A DNA stretch of 64,000 nt from Lysobacter sp. (GCA_030151365.1 JASLDW010000016.1:1-64000); one strand, 5' to 3'. Numbered from the stretch's first letter, positions 8,731 to 18,106 are shown. Numbers and translations are program-made. The notes: generated by a model from the sequence alone, not told the origin.

Positions 8731-11700
8731 ATCTCTCGGCGCCGTTCATCCGGCGTCCGATCGGCACCTTGCTGCTGACGATCGGGATCGCGTTGTCGGG
8801 CGTCGCCGCCTACTTCGTGTTGCCGGTGGCGCCGTTGCCGCAGGTCGACTATCCGACCATCAGCGTGTCGGCGAGCATGCCGGGCGCGAGCCCGACCACG
8901 ATGGCGAGCAGCGTGGCGTCGCCATTGGAGCATCGCCTGGCGACGATCGCCGGCGTCACCCAGATGACCTCGTCGTCGGGCATCGGTTCGACCCGCATCA
9001 ACCTGCAGTTCGACCTCAGCCGCAACGTCGATGGCGCCGCGCGCGACGTCCAGGCCGCGATCAATGCCGCGCGCGTCGACCTGCCCGCGGCGCTCAGGAG
9101 CAATCCGACCTACAACAAGGTCAATCCCGCCGATGCGCCGATCATGATCCTGGCGCTGACTTCGGACACGCGCGCGCCCGACGCGATCTACGATTCGGTA
9201 TCGACGGTGGTGCAGCAGGCCTTGTCGCAGGTGCCGGGCGTGGGTCAGGTCGAGCTCGGCGGTGGCGCGCTGCCGGGCGTGCGCATCGACCTCGATCCCA
9301 AGAAGCTCGCCGATGCCGGGATCAGCCTCGACACGGTGCGCACCGCGGTCACGGCGACCAATGCCAACCGGCCGAAGGGCGTGGTCGAGGATGGTGGCAA
9401 CGCCTACCAGCTCTACACCAGTGCGCCGAGCCGTTCCGCGGCGGATTTCGCCAAGGTCGTGGTGGTGTCGCGCAACGGCACGAACGTTCATCTCGGCGAT
9501 GTCGCCCACGTCTATGACGGGCCGGAGAACCAGCGCACGATGGGCCTGTTCAACGGCCAGCGCGCGGTGATGGTGATTCTCACCCGCCAGCCCGGCGCCA
9601 ACATCATCGCCACCGTCGATGCGGTGAAGAAAGTGCTGCCGACGCTGGGCCAGCGCATTCCCGACGACATCAAGATCAACATCGCCTCCGATCGCACCAC
9701 CACCATCCGCGCCTCGTTGCGCGACGTCGAACTGACGCTGCTGATCGCCACCATCCTCGTGGTGCTGGTGGTGAGCGCGTTCCTGCAGTCGTGGCGGGCG
9801 ACGGTGGTGCCGGCGGTCGCGGTGGTGGTGTCGCTCCTCGGCACGCTCGGGGTGATGTACCTGCTCGGCTTCTCGCTCGACAACCTGTCGCTGATGGCGT
9901 TGACGATCGCCACCGGCTTCGTCGTCGACGACGCCATCGTGGTGCTGGAGAACATCAACCGCCACATCGAGCAGGGCATGGGGCGGATGCAGGCGGCGCT
10001 GCTGGGTGCGCGCGAAGTCGGATTCACGGTGATGGCGATCAGCATCAGCCTGGTCGCGGTGTTCATCCCGCTGCTGTTCATGGGTGGATTGATCGGACGC
10101 CTGTTCCGCGAGTTCGCGGTGACGATGACGGTCGCGGTGATGATCTCGATGCTGCTGTCGCTCACGACCACCCCGATGATCGCGGCAACCTTGTTGCGCG
10201 AGCGTCATTCGCATGCGGCGGCGCGGACGTCGATTGGTGGTCGCCTCGCGGCGCTGGCGGAGCGTGCGGTGGCGGGGATGCGCGCGCGCTACGAGCGCAG
10301 CCTCGACTGGGCGCTGGCCAATCGCGGCGCGGTGCTGTTCCTCCTGCTCGGCGCCGCGGTGCTCAACGTCTACCTGATGGTGATCGTGCCCAAGGGCTTC
10401 TTCCCCGAACAGGACACCGGCTCGCTCAACGGCGGCCTGCGCATGGACCAGTCGGTGTCCTTCGTGCAGAGTGGCGAGAAATTGCACCAGCTGGTCGATA
10501 TCCTGCGCAAGGATCCGGCGATCGAGAATGTCATTGCCTTCACCGGCGGCTCGCGCGCCGGCGGCGGCTTCCTCTTCGCCACCGAGAAACCGCGCGGCCA
10601 GCGGCCGTCGAGCCAGGAAGTGATCCAGCGCCTGCGCCCGCAACTCGCGCGCATCACCGGCGCGACCCTGTTCCTCAATCCGGTGCAGGACATGCGTGTG
10701 GGCGGGCGCAGTTCCAATTCGACCTACCAGTACACGCTGAAGGGCGACGATCCCGATGCGCTGGCGAAATCCGCGGACAAACTCACCGCGGCGCTGAAGC
10801 GCGATCCGGTCGTCACCGACGTCGACGTCGATCGCAACAACAGCGCGCTCGCCGCCTATCTCGACATCGATCATGCCGCGGCGTCGCGACTCGGCCTGAC
10901 CAGTAGTTCGATCGACTCGATCCTCTACAACGCCTTCGGCCAGCGCCAGGTGGCGACGCTCTACAGCGACGTCAACCAATATCACGTGGTGATGGGCGTC
11001 GCGCAGGAAGCACAGGGTTCGCCGGAAGCCTTCCATCTGATCTGGCTGCCGACGACGACGGCCAATGCATCCGCGAGCACGGGCGCGGCGAAGGCGACGT
11101 CGACTGCCGGCAACATCGGCATAGCCACGCCGGGCATGACGCCGCTGACCGCGATCGCGACCTGGCATGTGCAATCGGCGGCGGCCGAAGTGAACCACCA
11201 GGACGCGGCACCGGCGGCGACGATCAGCTTCAACCTGCCGACCGGCGTGACGCTGGGGCAGGCCAGCGACGAGATCCGCAAGGTGCAGGCCAGCCTCAAC
11301 CTTCCGCTGGGCGTGCGCGGCGAGTTCGCGGGATCGGCGCAGGTGTTCCAGCAGACCACCAATACCATTCCGCTGCTGGTGCTGGCCGCCATCGTCACCA
11401 TCTACCTGGTGCTGGGCATCCTCTACGAAAACCTGATCCATCCGTTGACGGTGCTGTCGACCTTGCCCGCGGCCGGCGTCGGCGCCGCCGCGGCGCTGGT
11501 GCTGACCAAGACGCAGTTCGACCTGATCGGACTGATCGGCGTCAGCCTGCTGATCGGCATCGTCAAGAAGAACGCGATCATGATGATCGACTTCGCCATC
11601 GAGCGCGAACGCCGCGGACTGGAACCGCTGGCCGCGATCCGCGAAGCCGCGTTGCTGCGCTTCCGCCCGATCCTGATGACCACGCTCGCGGCCGGCCTCG

Positions 11701-11915
11701 GCGCCTTGCCGCTGGCGATCGGCTTCGGCGACGGTTCCGAACTGCGGCGTCCGCTGGGCATCACGATCATCGGCGGCCTCATCGCCAGCCAGTTCCTCAC
11801 CCTGTTGACCACGCCCGTGGTCTATCTCGCGCTCGACCGTTTCCAGCGCGCGCGCCGCAAGCGCGCGTCGGACGCGCCGTCCACGCCCCCTTCCAACGAT
11901 CCGGTGCCGGCATGA
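8727..11915 (+). CDS. mdtC: RND multidrug efflux permease, second pump (MdtC-like)
   Basis: A 1062-residue RND permease paralogous to its upstream neighbour. It keeps the proton-relay motif FVVDDAIVVLENINRH (about residues 398-413) and GVSLLIGIVKKNAIMMIDFA in the second half. An Ala/Ser/Thr-rich insertion around residues 775-800 (STTANASASTGAAKATST region) sits in the second periplasmic part and is not expected in E. coli MdtC. The start codon overlaps the previous stop (ATGA). The gene order adaptor-pump-pump-outer-membrane factor matches MdtABC-type operons. Confidence 0.93.
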   Translation: MNLSAPFIRRPIGTLLLTIGIALSGVAAYFVLPVAPLPQVDYPTISVSASMPGASPTTMASSVASPLEHRLATIAGVTQMTSSSGIGSTRINLQFDLSRNVDGAARDVQAAINAARVDLPAALRSNPTYNKVNPADAPIMILALTSDTRAPDAIYDSVSTVVQQALSQVPGVGQVELGGGALPGVRIDLDPKKLADAGISLDTVRTAVTATNANRPKGVVEDGGNAYQLYTSAPSRSAADFAKVVVVSRNGTNVHLGDVAHVYDGPENQRTMGLFNGQRAVMVILTRQPGANIIATVDAVKKVLPTLGQRIPDDIKINIASDRTTTIRASLRDVELTLLIATILVVLVVSAFLQSWRATVVPAVAVVVSLLGTLGVMYLLGFSLDNLSLMALTIATGFVVDDAIVVLENINRHIEQGMGRMQAALLGAREVGFTVMAISISLVAVFIPLLFMGGLIGRLFREFAVTMTVAVMISMLLSLTTTPMIAATLLRERHSHAAARTSIGGRLAALAERAVAGMRARYERSLDWALANRGAVLFLLLGAAVLNVYLMVIVPKGFFPEQDTGSLNGGLRMDQSVSFVQSGEKLHQLVDILRKDPAIENVIAFTGGSRAGGGFLFATEKPRGQRPSSQEVIQRLRPQLARITGATLFLNPVQDMRVGGRSSNSTYQYTLKGDDPDALAKSADKLTAALKRDPVVTDVDVDRNNSALAAYLDIDHAAASRLGLTSSSIDSILYNAFGQRQVATLYSDVNQYHVVMGVAQEAQGSPEAFHLIWLPTTTANASASTGAAKATSTAGNIGIATPGMTPLTAIATWHVQSAAAEVNHQDAAPAATISFNLPTGVTLGQASDEIRKVQASLNLPLGVRGEFAGSAQVFQQTTNTIPLLVLAAIVTIYLVLGILYENLIHPLTVLSTLPAAGVGAAAALVLTKTQFDLIGLIGVSLLIGIVKKNAIMMIDFAIERERRGLEPLAAIREAALLRFRPILMTTLAAGLGALPLAIGFGDGSELRRPLGITIIGGLIASQFLTLLTTPVVYLALDRFQRARRKRASDAPSTPPSNDPVPA

Positions 11916-13324
11916 TGTCCCTCCGTCCACTTCGTCCCGCACTCGCCGCCGCGCTGGTGGTGGCCGCCGCAGGTTGCAGCCTGGTGCCGACCTACCAGCG
12001 TCCCGCGCTGCACATCCCCGCCGAATTCAAGGAAGCGCCCGCGGGCTGGCATGCGGCCGCGCCCGCCGACGAACAAGCGCGCGGCGAATGGTGGCGCGCC
12101 TTCAACGACCCGGTGCTCGACGGACTCGAAGCCGATGCCACCGCGCACAACCAGACGGTCGCGGCGGCGGTCGCCGCCTACGACGGCGAGCGCGCGTTGT
12201 TGCGCGAATCGCGCGCCAGCCTGTGGCCGGACATTTCCGGCAGCGTCGGCGTCAGCAAGAGCGGCGGCAGCGCCAGCACCACCAATAGTGGGCGTCGCGC
12301 CAACGCGACCGTCAGCGGCGCGTGGACGATCGATCTCTTCGGTGGCCTGCGCGCCGCGGTAGCGCAGAACAACGCATCGATGCTGGCGTCGCGCGCCAGC
12401 ATCGGCAACGCCTTGCTCGCCATCCACGCCCAACTCGCCAGCGACTACCTGCAATTGCGCGGCATGGACGCGCAGCTCGCGGCCTACCAGCGCACCATCG
12501 TCGGCTACCAGCGCACGCTGACGATCACGCAAAATCGCTACAAGGTCGGCGTCGCCGCACACATGGACGTCTTGCAAGCGGAAACCACGCTGCGCAACGC
12601 ACAATCGCAGGTCACCGACATGCAGCGCCAGCGCGCCACGCTGGAACACGCGATCGCGGTGTTGAGCGGACGCGCGCCGGCCGATCTCACCCTGGCGGCG
12701 CAGCAATGGAATGATCGCGTGCCGGCAGTCCCGGCGGCGCTGCCGTCTGACCTGCTGCAACGTCGCCCCGATGTCGCCGCGGCGGAGCGTTCGGTGATGG
12801 CGGCCAATGCGGCGATCGGCGTGCAGCGCGCCGCACTGTTCCCGTCGCTCAGCCTGTCCGCCAGTTCCGGCCGCAGCGCGCAGGTGCTCGGCGATCTCGC
12901 CAGCGGCGGCAGCGCGGTCTGGTCGCTGGGACTCACCGGCGCGATGACACTGCTCGACTGGGGCGCGCGTTCGGCGCGCGTTGACCAGGCGCGGGCAGCG
13001 TACGAGCAGAGCGCCGCCAACTACCGGCAGACGGTGTTGTCGGCGTTGCAGCAGACCGAGGACGCCCTGGTCGACCTGCGCAGCTACGCGGACGAGGTAG
13101 CCAACCTCAAGGCGTCGTCGGAAGCGGCGGACAGGGTCGAGCAGATGACCCTGAACCAGTATCTCGCCGGCATGGCCGACTACACCACGGTCGTCACCGC
13201 GCAGAACACTGCGCTGGCGGCGCGGCGTTCGGCGATCGCGGCGGTGGTGCAGCAACAGCAGGCGGCGGTGACGCTGACCCAGGCGATCGGCGGCGGCTGG
13301 GACGACACGGTGCCGGCACGCTAA
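11912..13324 (+). CDS. Outer-membrane efflux factor, NodT/OprM-type lipoprotein
   Basis: A 470-residue TolC-superfamily channel. The signal ends in a lipobox (VVAAAGC, Cys22). The mature start SLVPTYQRPALHIPAEF and the phrase RGEWWRAFNDPVLDGL are typical of NodT/OprM proteins. Two internally repeated helical-barrel halves follow (GAWTIDLFGGLRAAV; LTGAMTLLDWGARSARV). It would provide the outer-membrane exit for the two RND pumps encoded upstream, and it starts within the stop of the second pump gene. It is the last gene of the operon; no terminator hairpin is evident in the 33-bp gap to the next gene. Confidence 0.93.
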   Translation: MMSLRPLRPALAAALVVAAAGCSLVPTYQRPALHIPAEFKEAPAGWHAAAPADEQARGEWWRAFNDPVLDGLEADATAHNQTVAAAVAAYDGERALLRESRASLWPDISGSVGVSKSGGSASTTNSGRRANATVSGAWTIDLFGGLRAAVAQNNASMLASRASIGNALLAIHAQLASDYLQLRGMDAQLAAYQRTIVGYQRTLTITQNRYKVGVAAHMDVLQAETTLRNAQSQVTDMQRQRATLEHAIAVLSGRAPADLTLAAQQWNDRVPAVPAALPSDLLQRRPDVAAAERSVMAANAAIGVQRAALFPSLSLSASSGRSAQVLGDLASGGSAVWSLGLTGAMTLLDWGARSARVDQARAAYEQSAANYRQTVLSALQQTEDALVDLRSYADEVANLKASSEAADRVEQMTLNQYLAGMADYTTVVTAQNTALAARRSAIAAVVQQQQAAVTLTQAIGGGWDDTVPAR

Positions 13325-13357
13325 GCTCGCGGTTCCAATCGGAATCGTGGGACGGGA

Positions 13358-14971
13358 ATGGCGGACGCGCTTGATGCATTGATCCTCGGCGGTGGCCACA
13401 ACGGCCTGGTCTGCGCCGCCTATCTCGCCGCCGCCGGCCTCAAGGTGCGCGTGCTTGAGCGTCGCCCCATCGTCGGTGGCGCCGCGGTGACGGAAGAATT
13501 CCACCCCGGATTCCGCAATTCCGTCGCCAGCTACACCGTCAGCCTGCTCAATCCCGGGGTCGCCGCCGACCTGCGCCTGCACGAACACGGCTTGCGCGTG
13601 GTGGAACGTCCGTATTCCAATTTCCTGCCGTTGCCCGATGGTCGTGCCTTCCGTCTCGGTGGCGGTTTGAGCGAAGGCGAGATCGCCAAGTGGTCGCAGC
13701 GCGATGCCGGGCGCTGGAACGGCTATCTCGAGATGATCGACCGCGTGGTCGCGGTATTGAAGCAATTGATCCATCTCACGCCGCCCAACGTTGGCGATCG
13801 CATCGCCTTCGCCGACTGGTTGCAGTCGTACGCGGTGGCGAAGAAGCTGGCGCCGCTGGACCTGCGCGGGCGCCGCGACCTGCTCGACATCTTCACCAAG
13901 TCCGCGGGCGAAGTGCTCGACCACTGGTTCGAATCCGATCCGGTCAAGGCGGTGCTCGGCTGGGATTCGGTGGTCGGCAATTTCGCCAGTCCGTACACGC
14001 CGGGCAGCGCCTACGTGCTGCTGCACCATCTGTTCGGCGAAGTGAACGGCAAGCCCGGCACCTGGGGCCACGCGATCGGCGGCATGGGCGCGATCACCCA
14101 GGCCATGTGCAAGGAATGTGAAGCGCGCGGCGTCGAGATCCTCACCGATGCCGGGGTCGACCACGTGCTGGTGGAGAACGGTCGCGCCGTCGGTGCGGTC
14201 ACCACGGACGGGCGCGAGCATCGCGCGCGCCTCGTCGCTTCCAATCTCAATCCGAAGCTGCTGTATCGCGACATCGTGCCGCAGCAGCATCTCGACGCCG
14301 ACCTGCGCAACCGCGTGCAAACCTATCGCTGCGGTTCCGGCACCTTCCGCATGAACGTCGCATTGTCGGAACTGCCGGATTTCACCGCGGCGCCCGGCAT
14401 CCAACTGCAGCCGCACCACCAGAGCGGCATCCTGATCGGACCGTCGCTGCAGTATTTCGAACGGGCCTATTTCGACGCCAAGTCGAAGGAGCACAACGCC
14501 GGCTGGGCGCGCAAGCCCATCGTCGAAGTGGTGATTTCATCCACCCTCGATGACACCCTCGCACCCGCGGGCCAGCATGTCGCCAGCCTGTTCTGCCAGC
14601 AGGTGAATCCCGACGTCGATGGCGGCTGGGACCAGCATCGCGACACCGTCGCGAAACTGATGATCGATACCGTGAATGCGTACGCACCGAATTTCCGCGG
14701 CAGCGTCCTCGGCTACGAAGCGCTGTCGCCGCTCGACCTCGAACGCCGCTTCGGCCTGATCGGTGGCGACATCTTCCACGGCGCCCTCGGTCCCGACCAG
14801 ATGTTCACCACGCGCCCCTTCCTCGGCCAGGCCAACTATCGCGGCGCGTTGAAGAACCTCTATCTGTGCGGATCGGGCAGCCACCCCGGCGGCGGCGTCA
14901 CCGGCTTGCCCGGTCGCAACGCCGCGCGCGAAATCCTCCGCGACCTGCACAAGCGGCCGCGCCCGGACTGA
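13358..14971 (+). CDS. FAD-dependent oxidoreductase, phytoene-desaturase-like (PYROXD2 type)
   Basis: A 537-residue flavoprotein. The N-terminal dinucleotide-binding motif is LILGGGHNGLVCAAYLA with the acidic strand end LERR. The C-terminal FAD-contact region is NLYLCGSGSHPGGGVTGLPG, near the end of the protein. This arrangement is typical of carotenoid-desaturase-like oxidoreductases, and the length and the GxGHNGL variant match the PYROXD2-like branch rather than true CrtI. No carotenoid genes are nearby. A PhyH-type dioxygenase gene follows after 3 bp, so the two are probably co-transcribed and may act on the same hydrophobic substrate. The substrate is unknown. Confidence 0.85.
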   Translation: MADALDALILGGGHNGLVCAAYLAAAGLKVRVLERRPIVGGAAVTEEFHPGFRNSVASYTVSLLNPGVAADLRLHEHGLRVVERPYSNFLPLPDGRAFRLGGGLSEGEIAKWSQRDAGRWNGYLEMIDRVVAVLKQLIHLTPPNVGDRIAFADWLQSYAVAKKLAPLDLRGRRDLLDIFTKSAGEVLDHWFESDPVKAVLGWDSVVGNFASPYTPGSAYVLLHHLFGEVNGKPGTWGHAIGGMGAITQAMCKECEARGVEILTDAGVDHVLVENGRAVGAVTTDGREHRARLVASNLNPKLLYRDIVPQQHLDADLRNRVQTYRCGSGTFRMNVALSELPDFTAAPGIQLQPHHQSGILIGPSLQYFERAYFDAKSKEHNAGWARKPIVEVVISSTLDDTLAPAGQHVASLFCQQVNPDVDGGWDQHRDTVAKLMIDTVNAYAPNFRGSVLGYEALSPLDLERRFGLIGGDIFHGALGPDQMFTTRPFLGQANYRGALKNLYLCGSGSHPGGGVTGLPGRNAAREILRDLHKRPRPD

Positions 14972-14974
14972 GTC

Positions 14975-15763
14975 GTGCACATCGCATCCAGTGACATCGA
15001 AACGTTTCGCCGCGATGGCATCCTGGTCATCGACAGCGGCATCGCCACGGAAGTGCTGGACGGCATCCTTGCCGATCTCGACAACCTGCCGACAGCGCAG
15101 CGCGACGAATATCTCGCCGGGCGGCTCCAGGATGCCTGGCGCCATTCGCCGCATGCGCATGCAGCCGCAACGCATGCGCCGATCCTCGCCGCGCTGGAAC
15201 AACTCTATGGCGCGGCGCCGCGACCGTTCCAGACATTGAACTTTCCGCGCGGCACCGAGCAGCGCGCGCACGCCGATTCCATCCACTTCAACAGCGAGCC
15301 CTTCGGCATGATGTGCGGCGTCTGGCTGGCGCTGGAGGACATCGGGCCGGACCAGGGGCCTCTGGTGTATTACCCGGGCAGCCAGCACCTTGCCGAAATC
15401 AATTTCGAGGACATCGGCGCCGTGGCGAGTTACGCGTCCTATCCGCGCTACGAGGATTTCATCGAGGCCACCATCGCCGAACGCCGTTACGAACCGATGC
15501 ACGCGACCATCCGCAAGGGGCAGGCGGTGGTCTGGGCGGCCAACGTGCTGCACGGGGGATCGCCGCAACGGGACAAGGCGCTGACCCGGAAATCGCAGGT
15601 CACGCACTACTACTTCGCCGGCTGCAGGTATTGGCGACCCGGCCACAGCAAGCGGGTGCGCGGTTATTTCGAACCGGACTGGATCCCGCATCCCGGTTCG
15701 GCGAAACGAAGTGCGTTCAAGCACCTGGCATGGCGCGTCCGCAACCTCGTCAACAGGTTCTGA
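14975..15763 (+). CDS. Phytanoyl-CoA dioxygenase (PhyH) family protein
   Basis: A 262-residue Fe(II)/2-oxoglutarate-dependent oxygenase. The iron-binding facial triad is visible as H99-A-D101 (RAHADSIHF) and H193 (WAANVLHGGS), with a likely 2-oxoglutarate-anchoring Arg a few residues later (R199 or R205). The start chosen is GTG at 14975, 3 bp after the oxidoreductase stop, because the N-terminal sequence reads as a normal PhyH start (HIASSDIETFRRDGILVID). No good ribosome-binding site is present, so coupling to the upstream gene is likely. Family members hydroxylate lipids, amino-acid derivatives or natural products. The substrate here is unknown. Confidence 0.85.
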   Translation: MHIASSDIETFRRDGILVIDSGIATEVLDGILADLDNLPTAQRDEYLAGRLQDAWRHSPHAHAAATHAPILAALEQLYGAAPRPFQTLNFPRGTEQRAHADSIHFNSEPFGMMCGVWLALEDIGPDQGPLVYYPGSQHLAEINFEDIGAVASYASYPRYEDFIEATIAERRYEPMHATIRKGQAVVWAANVLHGGSPQRDKALTRKSQVTHYYFAGCRYWRPGHSKRVRGYFEPDWIPHPGSAKRSAFKHLAWRVRNLVNRF

Positions 15764-15786
15764 GCCGCCTCTGCGACAATACGCGG

Positions 15787-16779
15787 ATGTCGTCGCATCC
15801 CGCCAACGCCATCCGCCTCTCGGTCGCGCCGATGATGGACTGGACCGACACCCACTGCCGGGCCTTCCATCGGGTGCTGGCGCCGAACGCGCTGCTCTAC
15901 ACCGAGATGGTCCACGCCAACGCGGTGATCCATGGCGATCGCACGCACCTGCTGGCGATGGATCCGACGGAACATCCGGTGGCGATCCAGCTCGGCGGCA
16001 GCGAACCCGCGCTGTTGGCGCAGGCGGCCCGCATCTGCGTCGAACATGGATTCGACGAGGTGAACCTCAATTGCGGCTGTCCCTCCGATCGCGTGCAGGC
16101 CGGTCGCTTCGGCGCCTGCCTGATGCGCGAACCGGCGCTGGTGGCCGATTGCGTGCGGGCGATGGTCGACGCCGTGGATGGAGCGATTCCGGTGACGGTG
16201 AAGTGCCGGCTCGGCGTCGATGACGACAACGATTACGCAGCCTTCCGCGATTTCGTCGACCGCATGGACGCCGCCGGTTCCGCCTTCATCGTCGTGCATG
16301 CACGCAACGCGTGGTTGAAGGGGCTCTCGCCGAAGGAAAACCGCGAAGTGCCGCCGCTGCGCTACGACTGGGCCTATCGCCTGAAAAGCGAACGCCCGGG
16401 CATGACGGTGCTGTTGAACGGCGGCATCACCGAGGTCGATGCCGCGTTGGCGCACCTCGGTCATGTCGATGGCGTGATGCTCGGGCGCGCCGCCTACCAC
16501 GACCCCTACACGCTGCACCGTTTGCAGGTGGCGATGTTCGGCGGCGAATTGCGCAGTCGCGAGGAATTGCTGCGCACGTATTTTCCCTACATCGAACGCC
16601 AACTCGCGCGCGGCGTCGCGCTCAAGCACATCACCCGCCACGTGCTCGGCCTGTTCCACGGCCAGCCCGGCGGACGCATGTTCCGCCAGGTATTGAGCGA
16701 AGGCGTTGTACGCGCGAATGCCGGCATCGGCTTGCTGGAAGAAGCGCTGGCGGTGACATTACGGCCGCTCGCGGCCTGA
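15787..16779 (+). CDS. dusA: tRNA-dihydrouridine(20/20a) synthase DusA
   Basis: A 330-residue FMN enzyme that reduces uridine to dihydrouridine in the tRNA D-loop. DusA-type motifs are the N-terminal SVAPMMDWTDTHCR, EMVHANAVIHGDR, the catalytic-cysteine segment NLNCGCPSDRVQAGRFGACL, and the phosphate-binding LLNGGITEVD / GVMLGRAAY. The ATG at 15787 gives the usual DusA length; a longer in-frame extension upstream overlaps the PhyH gene and was rejected. It follows the PhyH gene by 23 bp, and the convergent MarR gene begins 7 bp after its stop. Confidence 0.96.
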   Translation: MSSHPANAIRLSVAPMMDWTDTHCRAFHRVLAPNALLYTEMVHANAVIHGDRTHLLAMDPTEHPVAIQLGGSEPALLAQAARICVEHGFDEVNLNCGCPSDRVQAGRFGACLMREPALVADCVRAMVDAVDGAIPVTVKCRLGVDDDNDYAAFRDFVDRMDAAGSAFIVVHARNAWLKGLSPKENREVPPLRYDWAYRLKSERPGMTVLLNGGITEVDAALAHLGHVDGVMLGRAAYHDPYTLHRLQVAMFGGELRSREELLRTYFPYIERQLARGVALKHITRHVLGLFHGQPGGRMFRQVLSEGVVRANAGIGLLEEALAVTLRPLAA

Positions 16780-16786
16780 CGCGGAA

Positions 16787-17254
16787 TCAGCCGCAGCTGT
16801 CGGGCATGTGATCGGCGCCGATGGTCGCCAGCGCCTCGCGCAGGATCGCCATCTGTTCCTTGCCGATGCGTTGGGTCCAGTCGCGTTCGATGTCGGCGAA
16901 CAGCTGCTTCACCATCACCTGCGCGGCGAGCCCGCATTCGGTGAGTTCAATCAGGCGCGCGCGCTGGTCGTCGGGATCGGGCAGGACGCGCACGAAGCCG
17001 CTGCGCTGCAGGTGGGCGATCTGCTGGCTCACCGCCTGCTTGGTCACGCCGCAGCGGTCGGTGATCGCGCTGGCGCGCAGCGGCCCGTTGCCGAGGTGGC
17101 GCAACACGTTGTGGGCATGCGCCAGCGACAGCGCGCTCATGTTGCTGGCCTTGATGCGGGCATCGAATTCCGCGGCGAACGCGTCCTTGGCGGCACCCAG
17201 CAAGGCGGCCACGGGCAGCGAATCGGCTTTGGCGGGGTGGGTGGGGGCGCTCAT
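16787..17254 (-). CDS. MarR-family transcriptional regulator
   Basis: A 155-residue winged-helix repressor of the MarR family. The DNA-binding region reads ITDRCGVTKQAVSQQIAHLQ (recognition helix), followed by the beta-wing VRVLPDPDDQRARLIELT with the conserved Asp-x-Arg wing tip. The gene is divergent from an NADPH-dependent flavin reductase gene, and the 116-bp gap holds two palindromes sharing the TCAAGC/GCTTGA core. It therefore most likely represses itself and the reductase, with release by an electrophile or redox signal, as for many MarR-reductase pairs. The inducer is not deducible. Confidence 0.9.
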   Translation of the reverse strand: MSAPTHPAKADSLPVAALLGAAKDAFAAEFDARIKASNMSALSLAHAHNVLRHLGNGPLRASAITDRCGVTKQAVSQQIAHLQRSGFVRVLPDPDDQRARLIELTECGLAAQVMVKQLFADIERDWTQRIGKEQMAILREALATIGADHMPDSCG

Positions 17255-17280
17255 GGAATCGAATTCTAGACCGGACTGAA

Positions 17281-17294
17281 GTCAAGCGCTTGAC
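17281..17294. promoter_or_regulatory. Perfect 14-bp palindrome, candidate MarR operator 1
   Basis: GTCAAGCGCTTGAC is a perfect palindrome. It overlaps the -35 hexamer TTGACA (17290-17295) of a promoter reading toward the flavin reductase, with TAATAT at 17312-17317 as the -10 (16-bp spacer). Binding would block RNA polymerase. Confidence 0.6.
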
Positions 17295-17315
17295 ATTCTC
17301 TCTTTCCCGGATAAT

Positions 17316-17350
17316 ATGGTCAATAGCTTGACAATCAAGCAATTGACCAT
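17316..17350. promoter_or_regulatory. 35-bp inverted repeat, candidate MarR operator 2
   Basis: Arms ATGGTCAATAGCTTG (17316-17330) and CAAGCAATTGACCAT (17336-17350) are complementary at 14 of 15 positions around the spacer ACAAT. The repeat covers the expected transcription start and shares the GTCAA/CAAGC words with the upstream palindrome, which suggests one dimeric regulator binds both. Confidence 0.6.
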
Positions 17351-17370
17351 TCATCGAGCGAGGAACTCCC

Positions 17371-17925
17371 ATGAACGTTGTCACCCTGATCGGCAGCCTC
17401 CGCGCCGATTCCCACAATCGCCAGCTGGCCACCGCGACCGCGGCCCTGCTGCCGGCCGGCAGTCATGTCACCCATGTCGACTTCTCCAGCCTGCCGTTCT
17501 ATTCCGAAGAACTGGACGTCGAAGGCCAGGTCCCGGCCCCGGTGCAGAAACTGCGTCAGGAAATCGCCGCAGCCGACGCCGTGATCCTGGCCACCCCGGA
17601 ATACAACGGCTCGCTGCCGGGCGGGCTCAAGAACGCCATCGACTGGGCCTCGCGCCCCTATGGCCGCGGCTCCCTGGTCGGCATGCCGGTCCTGGTCGTC
17701 GGCGCCTCGATGTCGCCGTATGCCGCCAAGTGGGCCCGCACCGACGCCGTGCGCGCGCTGGGCGTCGCCGGCGCCAAGCCGATCGACGACACCATCGGCC
17801 TGGGTTCCAGCCACGAGGTCTTCGGCGCCGGCAAGGCGCTGCCCGAGGAAACCGTCGAGGCGCTGCGCGCCGGCGTGGCGTCCCTGGTTGCCGCTGTCGA
17901 GCAGGGCAATCTACAGGCGGCCTGA
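17371..17925 (+). CDS. NADPH-dependent FMN reductase
   Basis: A 184-residue flavodoxin-fold reductase of the NADPH-dependent FMN reductase family (chromate/quinone/azo-type reductases). The FMN phosphate loop is GSLRADSHNRQLA (about residues 8-20). The second FMN-contact motif is PEYNGSLPGGLKNAIDW (about 73-89), and GASMSPYAAKWA follows. It would act as a cytosolic homodimer or tetramer reducing flavin, quinones or electrophiles. It is divergent from a MarR repressor, and its promoter carries two palindromic sites, so it is probably induced by quinone or electrophile stress. The physiological substrate is not determined by sequence. Confidence 0.9.
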   Translation: MNVVTLIGSLRADSHNRQLATATAALLPAGSHVTHVDFSSLPFYSEELDVEGQVPAPVQKLRQEIAAADAVILATPEYNGSLPGGLKNAIDWASRPYGRGSLVGMPVLVVGASMSPYAAKWARTDAVRALGVAGAKPIDDTIGLGSSHEVFGAGKALPEETVEALRAGVASLVAAVEQGNLQAA

Positions 17926-17945
17926 GCCAGGCCCAAGTCGGGTCG

Positions 17946-17973
17946 GGGTGATCGCGATGGAGCGCGATCGCCC
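17946..17973 (+). terminator. Hairpin after the flavin reductase
   Basis: An 11-bp stem with one G-T pair (GGGTGATCGCG / CGCGATCGCCC) around the loop ATGGAG begins 20 bp after the stop codon. There is no T tract, so it may protect the transcript end or act with Rho rather than terminate intrinsically. The rest of the 181-bp gap shows no recognisable feature. Confidence 0.4.
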
Positions 17974-18106
17974 AAGGGCTGCCCGAATCTGAACTTCTGC
18001 AATCAAGGTCGCAGAAACATTCAGATAGCGTTAAATCATTAAGGACGAATTCACCGCCGAAGACCCATGCTGGCACGACTCCTGAATGCGTTGGTGCCCC
18101 CGCGTC

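Noticed and set aside
8652..11942. Long open frame antisense to the second RND pump gene
   Set aside because: Same GC-rich shadow effect; low-complexity composition and no recognisable domain.
15313..15786. N-terminally extended DusA frame
   Set aside because: It overlaps the PhyH gene and the extension has no similarity to DusA.
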